Assembly (NCBI RefSeq): GCF_963666675.1
Contig: NZ_OY762929.1
Span: 5,490,001-5,554,000 of the forward strand
Length of the DNA: 64,000 bases
Source of the DNA: an uncultured Desulfobacter sp.
GTDB taxonomy: Bacteria > Desulfobacterota > Desulfobacteria > Desulfobacterales > Desulfobacteraceae
Direction of reading: 5' to 3'
The first letter of the stretch is position 1; every line of letters starts with the position of its first letter. The position numbers and the translations under genes are program-made. Under the pieces are notes generated by a model. That model worked only from the letters and a program-made list of their open reading frames with translations, was not told where the DNA came from and did not search any database. Of this stretch, positions 41,044-49,779 are shown piece by piece.

Positions 41044-44000
41044 TCACATTCCTGAGAGAGACGGGCAGGCTGTCGAAGCAAAAAGTGGGCAGGCAGCCAG
41101 ATCCGCCACCGTGCCGGTAAAATCTGTTTCCAGCGCTGCCAAAAAATTCTTCCATTCCAGACCGAACCGGTAAAACCCCGTAGCTGCCAATTGTTTGGTG
41201 AGGATGGCGTCCCGGTATTCCTGCATGGAATCGGTATTCAGCATGTCTATGATCCGCTTTTTCCCCATTTGTTTGACCAAGGTTTTTGGGATATAGGCTG
41301 CCAGGATTTTCCAAACCTGATTTTTTTGTTTTAATATGGTGTTGAGCCTGGCGCGAAATATATCCTGAAGCGCCAGAATCTCTTCTCCGGCCTTGTCGGA
41401 TTGGGCAAACAGCGGAATGGACGGATCTGCGTCATATCGGCGGATTAACATCTTTGTTTCTGTAGCGGTATGGGTTTCGACAAGACCCAGGACCTCCTGA
41501 ATCAGGGCACAGCACACCTTGGGATCCTCAATCAGTGCAGCCTCGTACTGGTCGCCGAGAAGGAAATCCGGAAGGACTTCAACCATAACCGAGGAGAAGG
41601 CGCCGCCTTTGTTGGCAGTGGAATCCTTGAGGTGGCGGATGCCGGTGTTTGCCGCAATATGCCGACGGGCATTGTTGTCAAAAAAGAGCCCACTGCCTTC
41701 CACGATGAATTCAAGCTCCTTGAAATTTTCCAAAAAGGATGTGACGGTTCTTCCGGTGACACCCTCCTTGAATCCGCCGCAGGGCAGACAGACCTGAATA
41801 CCCGCCTTGCGAATGTACGTCCTCATTTCCGGGTTAAACAGGAAATCTCTGTGGAATAGAGCGCTGTCTTCAACCACGGCACCGTCGGCCAGAAATGTAC
41901 GTGCAGCGGTGACCGGGATTTTGAAGCCCTCGGGAGAAAGTTTGTCCGAAGGGAAGGCCATGGCGCCGACGGCTGTCCCGGTACGAGCGCCCAAGGCCAG
42001 TTTTTCCAATTCACCAGGATCCAGTCCGGCCGGATCAAAAAGCAGGGCTTTATTATCTATGGCCAGGCAGATCCGCCCCTGGTAACAGAGCAGCTCATTG
42101 CCCACCAGCCGGCCGCCGGGTCCGCCGACAACCATCAGATTCAGATCTTTTTCCCGGACATTATGGTGATGGATCAAAGTCCGCAAGGCCGCCATCATGG
42201 CCGTGGTGCTCATACCCAACGTTTTTATTTCTCCACGGATTCTCTTTCCAAGTTTTTCCGGATCCCGGGTGACCAGCTGGGATTTCCCGTTAACTTGCAG
42301 CTCGCCAAGACCATCCCCGGCCGGCAGCAGCCCGAACAATTTGCCGTTGTTCAAGACACCGTAATTATAATGAAAGATGCCGCAGGCTTTTTCCGTGGCA
42401 ATGGTCCGCCAGTGGAGATATCCCCGCTCCTTTGCCCTGAGTGCCACGGTATCCATAAAATCTGCCGTACCCCGGTCCGGTTCGAAAAAGAGCATTTCCG
42501 GCCGCCCGTAATAATCTATTACAGTTTCATTGGGAAGTGTAAGATCCAGAATGCCTTCGATGAAATCCAGTACGGCATCCCTGGTATATTCACCGTAGAC
42601 AGGGTGGGGAACGATCACCCCCGAGGCCCCGCCTTCACAGATGTCCTTATGCTTGAGACGACTGTCCCGGGGCCCCAGGATAAAGCTGAGCCGGGCCGCA
42701 TTTTCCATCTGCCTTCCATAAGCCGCCGGCGCCGTTGGTATGACACGCAACCCACCCCGGGCAATGTCGGCGGACCGCATATGGACGCCCGAGGCATAGT
42801 GGCCGTTGATGAAAAAAATGCCGTAGACAGGCCGATTGTATACCAGGGGATCCAAAATACCGCTGTCCAGACGAAAGCTGTAAGCCCGTTTGTCCGGGGT
42901 GTAAAAATTGGTCTTGCAACAATGGGTCACAAATTTTGCCATGAACCGGAAAACTTGCAGGGCCGTGGGGTGGTCTGCCAAGCGGGTTCGGCACATCCGC
43001 AGGAACGTCTCACATTGTTCAGTGGGATCATCTGCCGTTCCAAGTGCCGGGGCCGGGTCAAATCGGTGGGAGAAAAATTCATATAGGGCTTTAAGAAGCC
43101 CGGGGTGGGCCATGACCTCAACCTCGATGGTCCGGGTATTAAAGGCGGCCCGGGCAGCCTTGTAAATCCGGTCGGCAAAGGCCTCTTCACAGGCCCTGTC
43201 ATCCAGGCGGGATATGATGGCATGATCGCTTTTGGCTGTGCTTTCCGAGAAGATGAATACCCGGGTGAAGTCAATGGCGTTGCCGGCAAAAAGCATTTCT
43301 TTATAAGTCAGCATTCCTTGCACGTAAAGGGCCGTGACAGGGCCCACATTAAAGGCTAAAAAATCCTGAATCTCCCGGATCAGATGGATCTCCCGGGCCT
43401 GGGACATCTCTCCCTGCAAATAAAGTGAACAGATGGAGGTCGGCACATATGAGCCGTTCCAATAAGGCTCCCAATATGCCCGCATGAGGGTGAAGCCGTG
43501 GTCCTTGAGCAACTGCCGGAAAATGGGGATCTGGGGGGTGGCAAAATTTGAGTTGAACATAATCCGGGTTTCTGCGGTGGCCGGCAGATTGAACACTTTC
43601 ACCAGGGGCCTCACCGACGCCCTGCTCTCTTTTAAAAATTTTTCATACCGCATGCGTGTGGGTTCGGGGGTTGCGGTGTAATCCCCGGCAAGGTTGAAAA
43701 GAAAGGCAGAATCCTTGAACTCATGCCGGGTGAAATCGTTTACGGTTTCCGGCCGGAAAATATAGGTGTAGTATTCATTTTCCCGGCTGTAGTAATACTC
43801 CCTGCGGTGTCCGGATATCATGGTTTCCATCAATTTTTCCATGGCGTCCCGGGTCTCCCGGGTGGCGATGCGCACCCGCTGGACCTCACTGCCCTGCCCC
43901 AGGTCAAAGTCGATGTGGGCCACCCGGCCCACCAAAACCACCCGGTCATCCTGGATGGCAATGCTGGAGGTGATGGAAGAGAGGATCTGCTTGAGGGAAT

Positions 44001-44208
44001 CGGTGGTGATATTCTCGAAAAAATAGCTGGGAAGCCCCAGGTCATTGAGCAGAATTCCTGCGGCCAGGTTGATGCAATGGGCGGTGATCAGCCCCTGGGC
44101 GGAAAGGTCGATGACCGCTTCGTAGAGAATCCGGATGTTGAGGTTAAGTGCGTCGGCGCGGTCAATGATATGGGGGGAGCGGCGGATGTCGGGCGGCAGG
44201 TTGGCCAC
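41044..44208 (-). CDS. Large NAD-type glutamate dehydrogenase-like protein, with altered catalytic motif
   Basis: A 1054-residue protein of the large NAD-glutamate dehydrogenase type (~115 kDa class). Residues ~1-430 are the N-terminal regulatory part. The dehydrogenase core follows: ARGGLRVIP (~483-491), KDICEGGASGVIVP (~521-534) and the NAD fold with VVGGPGGRLVGNE (~693-705). In the family the second motif is normally EGG-S-K-G with the catalytic lysine; here it reads EGG-A-S-G (Ser529), so glutamate dehydrogenase activity is in question. It is 19 bases downstream of the LuxR-type gene and probably co-transcribed with it. Confidence 0.78.
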   Translation of the reverse strand: MANLPPDIRRSPHIIDRADALNLNIRILYEAVIDLSAQGLITAHCINLAAGILLNDLGLPSYFFENITTDSLKQILSSITSSIAIQDDRVVLVGRVAHIDFDLGQGSEVQRVRIATRETRDAMEKLMETMISGHRREYYYSRENEYYTYIFRPETVNDFTRHEFKDSAFLFNLAGDYTATPEPTRMRYEKFLKESRASVRPLVKVFNLPATAETRIMFNSNFATPQIPIFRQLLKDHGFTLMRAYWEPYWNGSYVPTSICSLYLQGEMSQAREIHLIREIQDFLAFNVGPVTALYVQGMLTYKEMLFAGNAIDFTRVFIFSESTAKSDHAIISRLDDRACEEAFADRIYKAARAAFNTRTIEVEVMAHPGLLKALYEFFSHRFDPAPALGTADDPTEQCETFLRMCRTRLADHPTALQVFRFMAKFVTHCCKTNFYTPDKRAYSFRLDSGILDPLVYNRPVYGIFFINGHYASGVHMRSADIARGGLRVIPTAPAAYGRQMENAARLSFILGPRDSRLKHKDICEGGASGVIVPHPVYGEYTRDAVLDFIEGILDLTLPNETVIDYYGRPEMLFFEPDRGTADFMDTVALRAKERGYLHWRTIATEKACGIFHYNYGVLNNGKLFGLLPAGDGLGELQVNGKSQLVTRDPEKLGKRIRGEIKTLGMSTTAMMAALRTLIHHHNVREKDLNLMVVGGPGGRLVGNELLCYQGRICLAIDNKALLFDPAGLDPGELEKLALGARTGTAVGAMAFPSDKLSPEGFKIPVTAARTFLADGAVVEDSALFHRDFLFNPEMRTYIRKAGIQVCLPCGGFKEGVTGRTVTSFLENFKELEFIVEGSGLFFDNNARRHIAANTGIRHLKDSTANKGGAFSSVMVEVLPDFLLGDQYEAALIEDPKVCCALIQEVLGLVETHTATETKMLIRRYDADPSIPLFAQSDKAGEEILALQDIFRARLNTILKQKNQVWKILAAYIPKTLVKQMGKKRIIDMLNTDSMQEYRDAILTKQLAATGFYRFGLEWKNFLAALETDFTGTVADLAACPLFASTACPSLSGM

Positions 44209-44227
44209 GGATATTTCTCCATGCCGG

Positions 44228-45178
44228 TTACAGGCCGGACAGGTAAGAGTTCAGGTTAATTTTTTTATTGGTGATACCCAGCTTTTTGCGGATGTGATTT
44301 CGATAGGTCTCCACACTGCGGTAGGAGAGGTTAAGCATTTTTCCGATCTCCTTGGAGCTCAAACCCGTGCGGATCATATTGCAGATTTCGTTTTCCCGGG
44401 GGGTGAGGCGCTGGTGAAGCTGGGAAATTTTGGTGCCGAATGAAGAGGTGAGCCGGGCGATATTTTCCTCGAGCAGGAACAGGTACTCCCGGTCCAGATC
44501 CGACCCCTGGTCTTCCATTTTTTTGACCAGGGGCAGCAGCAAGTTATCCACGTTGGCCAGGACCCGCGTTTCCAGGTCCACCTTTTCTTCGCGCAGCTGA
44601 TTCATCACTTCCCGCAGGGCAATATTTTTATCCTTGAGCTGCTGGTTCTGTTCCTTGAGCTTGCGCCGTGATTCCCGCAGTTCGGTTTCCGCCTGTTTTC
44701 GGTTAATGGTCCGGCCCAGCAGTTCGGCCACCGCATTGATCAATGACCGCTCTTCGGCCAGAAAGGCACCTTCGTCCAGGTCGGGCCGTTTTTCAAGGTA
44801 GCAGACCGTAAGGATGCCGATGGGCTCCCCATAGGCATTGATGTTTGCCTGCTGTTTCCAGAAGGTGTTTTTATAATTTTCCGTGCGAAAACTCTGGTCG
44901 TTGATGAGCAGCTGGGCACATGTAATCTCCGGGTACTGCCAGGAAGGCGGAATAAGATCCACCACCTGTTGAAAGGTCTCTTCCAGGGAGAGCCCGGTCT
45001 GTTCCAGAATCTTGGAGATCCCGTACAGGCAGTTGATCTCCTTCATACGCTCCCGGAGATTGTGGGCCTGCTGCTTGAAGATCAACTCCATGCGCCGATG
45101 CTCCTGCTCCAGTTGTTCCAGCTCCCGGTTGCGGCGAACCAGGGCGTCAATGTCCGGCTGCTCCACGATGCGTCCCAT
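44228..45178 (-). CDS. LuxR-family transcription regulator with GAF-like sensor and coiled coils
   Basis: A 316-residue regulator. An N-terminal coil (~12-48), a GAF-like domain (~50-160; KILEQTGLSLEETFQQVVDL, GEPIGILTVCYLE), a second coiled coil (~165-215), and a C-terminal LuxR HTH (~250-316; LTPRENEICNMIRTGLSSKE, NLSYRSVETYRNHIRKKLGI). It lies between two glutamate dehydrogenase genes on the same strand and so probably controls nitrogen or glutamate metabolism. It also could act with the neighbouring receiver-containing protein. Confidence 0.83.
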   Translation of the reverse strand: MGRIVEQPDIDALVRRNRELEQLEQEHRRMELIFKQQAHNLRERMKEINCLYGISKILEQTGLSLEETFQQVVDLIPPSWQYPEITCAQLLINDQSFRTENYKNTFWKQQANINAYGEPIGILTVCYLEKRPDLDEGAFLAEERSLINAVAELLGRTINRKQAETELRESRRKLKEQNQQLKDKNIALREVMNQLREEKVDLETRVLANVDNLLLPLVKKMEDQGSDLDREYLFLLEENIARLTSSFGTKISQLHQRLTPRENEICNMIRTGLSSKEIGKMLNLSYRSVETYRNHIRKKLGITNKKINLNSYLSGL

Positions 45179-45197
45179 TCCTTCTCAAAAGTTATAG

Positions 45198-45240
45198 TAC
45201 AGGAGATTTCCTGTAGCTCACAGCTGTGAACTGTGAGCTA
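45198..45240. promoter_or_regulatory. Two adjacent palindromes between gdhA and the LuxR-type gene
   Basis: TACAGGA...TCCTGTA (45198-45215) abuts TAGCTCACAG...CTGTGAGCTA (45214-45240, perfect 10-bp arms). They lie 20-62 bases upstream of the regulator start and 30 bases past the gdhA stop. They may be an operator pair for the regulator or an mRNA-processing/attenuation hairpin; no T-run follows. Confidence 0.45.
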
Positions 45241-45269
45241 ACGGGTAACATTTAACAAGAAATTATGGG

Positions 45270-46619
45270 CTAGACAAGACCCTGATCCAGCATGGCGTTA
45301 ACCACCTTGGTAAAACCGGCAATATTGGCCCCGGCCACGTAGTTGCCTTTCTCGCCATATTCGGCACAGGCGTCCACACAGGCGGTATGGATGGATTTCA
45401 TGATGCCCTGCAGCCGCATGTCCACCTTTTCCCTGCTCCAGGCCCGGCGTACGGCGTTCTGGGACATCTCCAGACCGGATACGGCCACTCCGCCGGCATT
45501 GGCGGCCTTGCCCGGGGCGTAGAGGATTTTGTGGTCCACAAATAGGTCGACGGCGTCCGGGGTGGAGGGCATGTTGGCCCCTTCGGATACCACAAAGACC
45601 CCGTTTTCAATGAGGTTTGCCGCATCTTTGCCGTTGATTTCGTTCTGGGTGGCCGAAGGAAAGGCGCAGTCGGCTTGAATGCCCCAAAGGGGATTATAAT
45701 CCAGGGTGGCATCGGTTTTGGTGTAAACGGCTTCGGGATATTTTTCGGCATATTCTTCGATGCGGCCCCGCCGGATGTTTTTCAACTCCATGACCCAGGC
45801 CAGTTTACTCCGGTCAATGCCGGTTGGATCGTAGACGAACCCGGTGGAGTCCGACAGGGTGACGGCTTTGCCGCCCAGATCCATAATTTTCTCCACGGTG
45901 TACTGGGCCACGTTGCCGGAACCGGACACCAGGCAGGTTTTGTCTACCATGCTGCCGTTGCGGGTGGCCAGCATTTCGGCGGCAAAATAGACCGCTCCGT
46001 AGCCCGTGGCTTCCGGGCGGATGAGGCTGCCGCCCCAATCCAGGCCCTTGCCCGTGAGCACCGGGTCGAATGCATTGGTCAGCCGTTTGTACTGTCCGAA
46101 AAGATAGCCGATCTCCCTGCCGCCCACGCCGATGTCCCCGGCCGGCACGTCGGTGTTCGGCCCGATGTGCCGGTGCAGTTCGGACATAAAAGACTGGCAG
46201 AAGCGCATCACTTCATTGTCGGATTTTCCTTTGGGATCGAAATCGGACCCGCCTTTGCCGCCGCCCATGGGCAGGGTGGTCAGGGCGTTTTTAAACACCT
46301 GTTCAAAGGCCAGGAACTTGAGTATGGAGAGATTCACCGACGGATGAAAGCGCAGCCCGCCCTTGTAGGGTCCAATGGCCGAGTTCATTCCGATGCGATA
46401 ACCGCGATTCACCTGAACGGCTCCGGTGTCGTCCATCCAGGGCACCCGGAACATGACGACCCGTTCGGGCTCGGCCAGACGCTCCAGAATCTTGGCATGG
46501 CGGTATTCGGGGTTGCGGTCCAAAACGGGCTGAACCGTCTCGATCACTTCCTGAACAGCCTGGTGAAACTCTTTTTGGTCGGGGTCTTTGGCAATGATTT
46601 TATTCAGTTCTTCTGACAT
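45270..46619 (-). CDS. gdhA: NADP-type glutamate dehydrogenase
   Basis: A 449-residue hexameric-type enzyme making glutamate from 2-oxoglutarate and ammonium. Substrate-binding RVPWMDDTGAVQVNRGYRIG, catalytic lysine loop PMGGGKGGSDFDPKG, VPAGDIGVGGREIGYLFGQY and the dinucleotide fold with CLVSGSGNVAQYT are all present; length and motifs match E. coli/Clostridium GdhA. It lies 91 bases upstream of the LuxR-type gene on the same strand. The coenzyme is inferred from family membership. Confidence 0.94.
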   Translation of the reverse strand: MSEELNKIIAKDPDQKEFHQAVQEVIETVQPVLDRNPEYRHAKILERLAEPERVVMFRVPWMDDTGAVQVNRGYRIGMNSAIGPYKGGLRFHPSVNLSILKFLAFEQVFKNALTTLPMGGGKGGSDFDPKGKSDNEVMRFCQSFMSELHRHIGPNTDVPAGDIGVGGREIGYLFGQYKRLTNAFDPVLTGKGLDWGGSLIRPEATGYGAVYFAAEMLATRNGSMVDKTCLVSGSGNVAQYTVEKIMDLGGKAVTLSDSTGFVYDPTGIDRSKLAWVMELKNIRRGRIEEYAEKYPEAVYTKTDATLDYNPLWGIQADCAFPSATQNEINGKDAANLIENGVFVVSEGANMPSTPDAVDLFVDHKILYAPGKAANAGGVAVSGLEMSQNAVRRAWSREKVDMRLQGIMKSIHTACVDACAEYGEKGNYVAGANIAGFTKVVNAMLDQGLV

Positions 46620-46714
46620 GATCTACCTTTCTTTGGAATGTAAGTATTATAATCAAATTGATGGGCGACAACGGTTGGATGCATCATCCATAAAAACAGT
46701 CAGCGCGGGACAGC

Positions 46715-49339
46715 TCACTCTTCTTGTATGTGATGGTCGGTGTTTCCGAAGTTCATAATGACACTGCGGGAATGTTTCCCATCGACTTTAATCACCAGGG
46801 GGCGGTTCAGGCATATGTGACGGATGAAGCCCTCGTTCCGCACAGAGCAGCAACCGGCCAGATGCTCGAAATCGATTCGGTCCGCACCTTCGGGATTCAC
46901 GGTGATATAGGGCACCCCCCGGGAAGTGATGGTGTTGAAAAAATGGGAGCCCCCGGAGGCATCGGCGTGGATGGTGCCGTCCCGGATTTCCACGATGGCA
47001 CCGGCACCGGAAATCTGCTGCCACTGCACAGGAATGCCCAGCCAGGGATCCGATGATCCCCACCGGCCGGGACCGGCCAGCAGAAACCGGCGGTTGGTTT
47101 TGGCCAACTCCGCATTAATCCGGCTGATCTGCCGTGCCATATCCGGGGTTTTACCCCCTTCAAAGGTTTCGGGATTGACATAGACAATGTCCCTGATGGT
47201 GTCCAGGGTGCAGTTTCCCAACGCAGAGGTGGAGACGCAGACAGCTTCATCAAGATCTCGTTTGGTGATCAACCCGGTGTCCCGGGGACTGGACATGGGC
47301 CGGGCCTGGAGTAAAAAAATTTTCCAGGGGGCGCCCGGTTCGTCGGGAAGATCGGCGGCAAACTCCAATTCCATGGGGCCACCGGCATCACCGGACAGGG
47401 CAGCCATCAGGTCGTTGACCAGGGCGGTCAGGGGCGGCTCCCCGTATTTCAGGACCTGGGCAAAGGTGATGATTTTGGGGCCTTTGCAGTACCAGGTATC
47501 CCTGATCCGGTCTTCGACGGGCATATAGGTTGATGCCAGGGCTTTGACCGGCGCCTCTTCCAAGGCCTGGGCCAGATCCCGGCGTTCCAGGTTGGAGCAG
47601 ATGCCGAAACGCAGGGTCTCCGGGCAATCCCCCACTCTAAGGGCGTAAAAGCGGTTTTGGGTTTTTTCCAGAAGATCCCGGGTGCCGGCAAATTGAGGCG
47701 TGGCCTGGGGATGTCTGGGCGATACCCTGAAACTTTGTTCCCCCTGGGCCAGGGTCCGGCCTAATCCCAGTGCCAGGTTCAGTATACCCTCATGGGCTTT
47801 GGCATTGGCCACCGGATAAAAATTCAGGGACTGGGCCGTGCCCGACAGGGCCGGGTAAAAAAAATCGTTGTACCGGCTGCCGGCCACGGCCTGGACCATA
47901 ACGGCCATGCTCTCCCTGAAGGGCCGGGCGGTTGTGCTGCGCACAAAGGCCCGGGCTTTTTTATAGTAGGCAGAGGCATAGACCAGTTTAACTGCGGTGG
48001 CAAGCTGGGACGACCGGATGTCCGGATCGGCATGGGTGTTGGGGATCATATAGGTTTTGTACACCCCGGCGCACGGATGGACGGCGGCATCTTCCAGAAG
48101 GCTGGAGGAGCGTACGGCAAGGGGCGCATGGGACGCCACCGACAGACGCGCCAAATGCCGGAGTACCTCCCGGGGCAGCGGGGCGTCGATGAATGCCTGG
48201 ACCAGCTCGGCCAACGGTTGGTCTGCAACGCTTTCCAGTCCGTTGTCCCGGACAAAGTCTTCAAAAATATCGGTGCAGAGGACCAGGGCCCCAGGAATGT
48301 TGACCACCATCTCAGGATAGGTCTTTCCAAGGTCGGGGCGGCGGTCAAGGGTCTGGGCCAGAAAGGCCAGCCCCCGGGCCTTGCCACCGATGGACCCGCG
48401 TCCGATGCGGGTAAGTCCGCCGGAAACGGTTTGAACCGGATACCGCTCTTGGGAGCCGGTGTTTAACCGCCGGGCCGGGAGATCCCCTGCCAGGCTACGA
48501 AAAAATTCATAAAGTTCCCGGGTTGGTTGGTGACCATTTTTATCCAGAAAAGGGGCCGGGATGCTTTGGGCTCCTTTTTTGTTTGTCTCTTCCGCACTCA
48601 TGAGCATGATGGGAAGATCGGGCATTTCCCTGTGAATGGTCAACAGGATGTCAATACCGGCACCGGACAGCTCTTTTCCCTGCCGGGGAAGCCGGGTATC
48701 GGAAATGACACACTCAAGACGTTCCCCCAATTCATGGAACCGCGCCATGGCTGTTTCATATGAATCAGTCAGAACAAGCTTAGGCGGTCTGGCGCCGGGG
48801 AAGGACGCATCAATGCCCTTGTATACCGCTGGAAGAAAAAACGAGGTGTATTCAGGACTGTCTTCCACCAGAAGCACGGCACGGCGGCCGGTATCCTGAC
48901 AGCGCTGATCCTCAATAAAACGGACCATGGCATGGAAGCATTCAGGTGTTCCGGACCAGATAAACACGTGGTCCCCAGCCTGTTTCAACGACCGGGTTTT
49001 GCAATGACCCGGTGGCACCAGGAGGACAACCGGCAAGCCGGGGTAAAGGGCTTTAAGCTGGGGGATCGTCACCCCTGAGCTGTCATCCAGCACCTCGCTT
49101 TCAATAAAAACAAGATCAAAATTCGCGTTGCCGAGCAGTGCGGCGGCCTCGTCCATACAAACCGCATGGGTGATCTCCCAGGGGGAGGGATGAATATCGG
49201 CTTTCAGTCCCGGGCAATGGTAAGGCCGGCAAATAAAAAGGATCTTGCTGACCTGAAAATCCAGGATCTGTGACATTTCAGGTGCGTTGCTTATGTTTTG
49301 GCTAACTCTATCCATTTTTATTTTTTGGGGTCCATTCAA
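46715..49339 (-). CDS. Receiver-like domains fused to a PEP/pyruvate-binding (PpsA/PPDK N-terminal) domain
   Basis: An 874-residue protein. Residues ~30-145 and ~152-290 look like two receiver folds; the second has VLLVEDSPEY, the phospho-acceptor-like ECVISDTRLPRQG and IMLMSAEET. Residues ~315-760 form the ATP-grasp domain of PEP synthase/PPDK (RIGRGSIGGKARGLAFL; LAVRSSSLLEDAA ~408). The swivelling phosphohistidine and PEP-binding domains of true PEP synthases are absent. Such proteins may phosphorylate a partner or bind nucleotide under signal control. The reaction is unknown. It lies upstream of gdhA on the same strand (95 bases). Confidence 0.75.
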   Translation of the reverse strand: MNGPQKIKMDRVSQNISNAPEMSQILDFQVSKILFICRPYHCPGLKADIHPSPWEITHAVCMDEAAALLGNANFDLVFIESEVLDDSSGVTIPQLKALYPGLPVVLLVPPGHCKTRSLKQAGDHVFIWSGTPECFHAMVRFIEDQRCQDTGRRAVLLVEDSPEYTSFFLPAVYKGIDASFPGARPPKLVLTDSYETAMARFHELGERLECVISDTRLPRQGKELSGAGIDILLTIHREMPDLPIMLMSAEETNKKGAQSIPAPFLDKNGHQPTRELYEFFRSLAGDLPARRLNTGSQERYPVQTVSGGLTRIGRGSIGGKARGLAFLAQTLDRRPDLGKTYPEMVVNIPGALVLCTDIFEDFVRDNGLESVADQPLAELVQAFIDAPLPREVLRHLARLSVASHAPLAVRSSSLLEDAAVHPCAGVYKTYMIPNTHADPDIRSSQLATAVKLVYASAYYKKARAFVRSTTARPFRESMAVMVQAVAGSRYNDFFYPALSGTAQSLNFYPVANAKAHEGILNLALGLGRTLAQGEQSFRVSPRHPQATPQFAGTRDLLEKTQNRFYALRVGDCPETLRFGICSNLERRDLAQALEEAPVKALASTYMPVEDRIRDTWYCKGPKIITFAQVLKYGEPPLTALVNDLMAALSGDAGGPMELEFAADLPDEPGAPWKIFLLQARPMSSPRDTGLITKRDLDEAVCVSTSALGNCTLDTIRDIVYVNPETFEGGKTPDMARQISRINAELAKTNRRFLLAGPGRWGSSDPWLGIPVQWQQISGAGAIVEIRDGTIHADASGGSHFFNTITSRGVPYITVNPEGADRIDFEHLAGCCSVRNEGFIRHICLNRPLVIKVDGKHSRSVIMNFGNTDHHIQEE

Positions 49340-49489
49340 AATCCTTCACCACGATAGAAATGCGATATTTTGCATCAGGTTCATGGAAAATATGTTTATG
49401 GGAATATGAAAAAGAAAACAACGCGTCAAAAATAAGATAAAAATGCGTATAAAAATATCGTAGTTAAAAAATTTTACCCTTCGGGGAAG

Positions 49490-49670
49490 CCATGTCGGGG
49501 TTTACCGATAAGACCGTCTCTGTGTAGTTTGGCGAACGCCAAACCTCTGTGTCCCCTGAGATTAACAACAAGGAATCCCGAAGGGATTGAAGGTTTTAAT
49601 TCAAACCGCCAGTTTGAATTATCGGGCGTCGCCCGCTGTTTTACTTAACCACAGGGGACACAGAGTTTTA
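49490..49670. repeat. Cluster of nested palindromes upstream of corA
   Basis: CTCTGTGTCCCCTG at 49545-49558 is exactly complementary to 49652-49665, enclosing smaller dyads: AATCCCGAAGGGATT, AATTCAAACCGCCAGTTTGAATT (23 bases, arms of ten) and GGGCGTCGCCC. Just outside on the left is TTTGGCGAACGCCAAA. The whole region can fold into a branched structure. It could be a repeat element or structured RNA; no gene fits. Confidence 0.7.
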
Positions 49671-49779
49671 AGTCCGCATTTTCCCGGCGCGCTTGACAAA
49701 AAACGGATTCCCTGTCTTAAGATATTTTAAATATCCGTAAACAAATCTGTGATGTTATAAATGAAATGAAAGGTTTGCC

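Noticed and set aside
42163..43086. Plus-strand open frame of 307 codons inside the large glutamate dehydrogenase gene
   Set aside because: Shadow of a well-supported gene on the other strand; no motif or ribosome-binding site.
45675..46616. Plus-strand open frame of 313 codons opposite gdhA
   Set aside because: Antisense shadow of gdhA, whose motifs are unambiguous.
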